This document shows positions 31,931 to 32,454 of a stretch of DNA of 32,454 bases, in pieces; position 1 is the stretch's first letter; each line of letters opens with the position of its first letter. Source of the DNA: Tychonema sp. LEGE 07203 (GTDB lineage: Bacteria; Cyanobacteriota; Cyanobacteriia; Cyanobacteriales; Microcoleaceae); NCBI RefSeq assembly GCF_015207285.1, contig NZ_JADEXD010000068.1:1-32454 (forward strand), written 5' to 3'. Both the position numbers and the translations under genes were made by a program. The notes beneath the pieces were generated by a model. That model saw only the letters and a list, made by a program, of their open reading frames with translations, had not been told where the DNA came from and did no database searches.

Positions 31931-32391
31931 TTGTAAATATCTAGGGCGACGTGTTTCGGAACAAGATGATCGACGGAGCCACCAAACTTGGCGATTTCTT
32001 TAACTACACTACTACTTAAAAAGCTGTACTCGTTAGAAGTTGCCAAAAAAACTGTTTCAATTTCGCCCAAGAGGGTTTTATTGGTGTGGGCCATCTGGAG
32101 TTCCATTTCAAAATCTGTTAGTACCCGGAGCCCCCGCAGCAGCACTTTGGCTTGTCGAATCTTAGCATAGTTTACTGTCAAACCCTCAAAACTGTCTACT
32201 TCTACGTTTGGCAAGTGTTGGGTACAGCACCGGATCTGCTCGATCCGCTGCTCTACGGTGAACAGAGGGGTTTTGCTGGGGTTTCGGACTACGGTAACAA
32301 TTACCCGATCGAACAATTTGCAGCCCCGCTCGATAATGTCTGCGTGACCGAAGGTAATGGGGTCAAAACTGCCTGGATAGATTGCAATCAC
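31813..32391 (-). CDS. coaD: Phosphopantetheine adenylyltransferase CoaD
   Basis: CoaD transfers AMP from ATP to 4'-phosphopantetheine, making dephospho-CoA in coenzyme A synthesis. It shows [17 protein letters not shown] (the nucleotidyltransferase HxGH-type site with T and H), [39 protein letters not shown], and [20 protein letters not shown] (the C-terminal ATP loop). The core ends near residue 160, as in other CoaD proteins. A further 30 polar residues (about [20 protein letters not shown], then [12 protein letters not shown]) overlap the start of the DivIVA-like gene by 118 bases. It starts at GTG 32391. A heptamer-poor GGGAG-rich stretch lies upstream at 32400-32445. Confidence 0.95.
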   Translation of the reverse strand: MIAIYPGSFDPITFGHADIIERGCKLFDRVIVTVVRNPSKTPLFTVEQRIEQIRCCTQHLPNVEVDSFEGLTVNYAKIRQAKVLLRGLRVLTDFEMELQMAHTNKTLLGEIETVFLATSNEYSFLSSSVVKEIAKFGGSVDHLVPKHVALDIYKCYASRNQIASNPTLTASALRMNHLRTQPPSENPPTPPE

Positions 32392-32454
32392 GAGTTGGGC
32401 CCAACGGGGAGAGTGAGGGAGTGGGAGAGCGGGGAGAAGGGGCTGTCGCTTATA

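Noticed and set aside
1-32454. tRNA or rRNA genes
   Set aside because: No cloverleaf, T-arm consensus or rRNA segment was recognised on either strand by eye.

Overview
The window looks like chromosomal DNA of a filamentous, non-heterocystous cyanobacterium of the Microcoleus/Oscillatoria type. This is inferred from the genes for phycobilisome (apcD) and photosystem II/cytochrome parts (psbV, psbV2, petJ), from many GCGATCGC-like (HIP1) sites, from heptameric short tandem repeats (STRRs), and from dispersed REP-like palindromes. No rRNA, tRNA, CRISPR array or intact transposase was seen.

Layout. 1-2.5 kb: a small helix-turn-helix protein, a frameshifted orphan gene, apcD, and a strip of stem-loops and broken coding sequence. 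2.5-7.1 kb: an rRNA/tRNA uracil methyltransferase (rlmD-like), a MITE-like element, an exported TPR protein, and a tandem class III nucleotidyl cyclase. 7.2-9.7 kb: a small orphan, prepilin peptidase pilD, a DUF2007-like protein and accD, separated by heptamer arrays. 10.1-12.1 kb: a cytochrome c block psbV-psbV2-petJ, preceded by a 63-residue helix-turn-helix-like protein. 12.4-13.4 kb: a CHAD-domain protein. 14-19.5 kb: an exopolysaccharide locus with two paralogous GT4 glycosyltransferases, an O-antigen ligase/polymerase-like membrane protein and a WecG/TagA-type glycosyltransferase. 19.6-21.1 kb: a DUF4079-like membrane protein and an alpha/beta hydrolase. 21.5-27.6 kb: an iron island, with feoA-feoA-feoB-feoC on the plus strand facing a minus-strand set of cupin, a 51-residue zinc-ribbon protein, flavodoxin isiB and an IsiC-like hydrolase. 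28-32.4 kb: a UbiG-like methyltransferase, a GT2 glycosyltransferase, an acyltransferase-3 protein, a DivIVA-like coiled-coil protein and coaD.

How the parts may work together. The feo genes import ferrous iron, while flavodoxin replaces ferredoxin when iron is short, so the 21.5-27.6 kb block makes sense as one iron-response neighbourhood; the usual partner isiA is absent here. The cytochrome block supplies the PSII extrinsic cytochrome, its paralogue and the soluble donor cytochrome c6. The 14-19.5 kb block probably builds and polymerises a surface polysaccharide.

The points most worth a second look are: the cupin/zinc-ribbon/flavodoxin operon; the tandem cyclase whose two domains carry complementary halves of an active site; heptamer arrays that begin or end inside start and stop codons; the coaD overlap with the next gene; the unusual PsbV C-terminus and the PsbV2 Cys ligand; and two MITE-like inverted-repeat elements. 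All family assignments rest on reading motifs by eye; no database search was possible.
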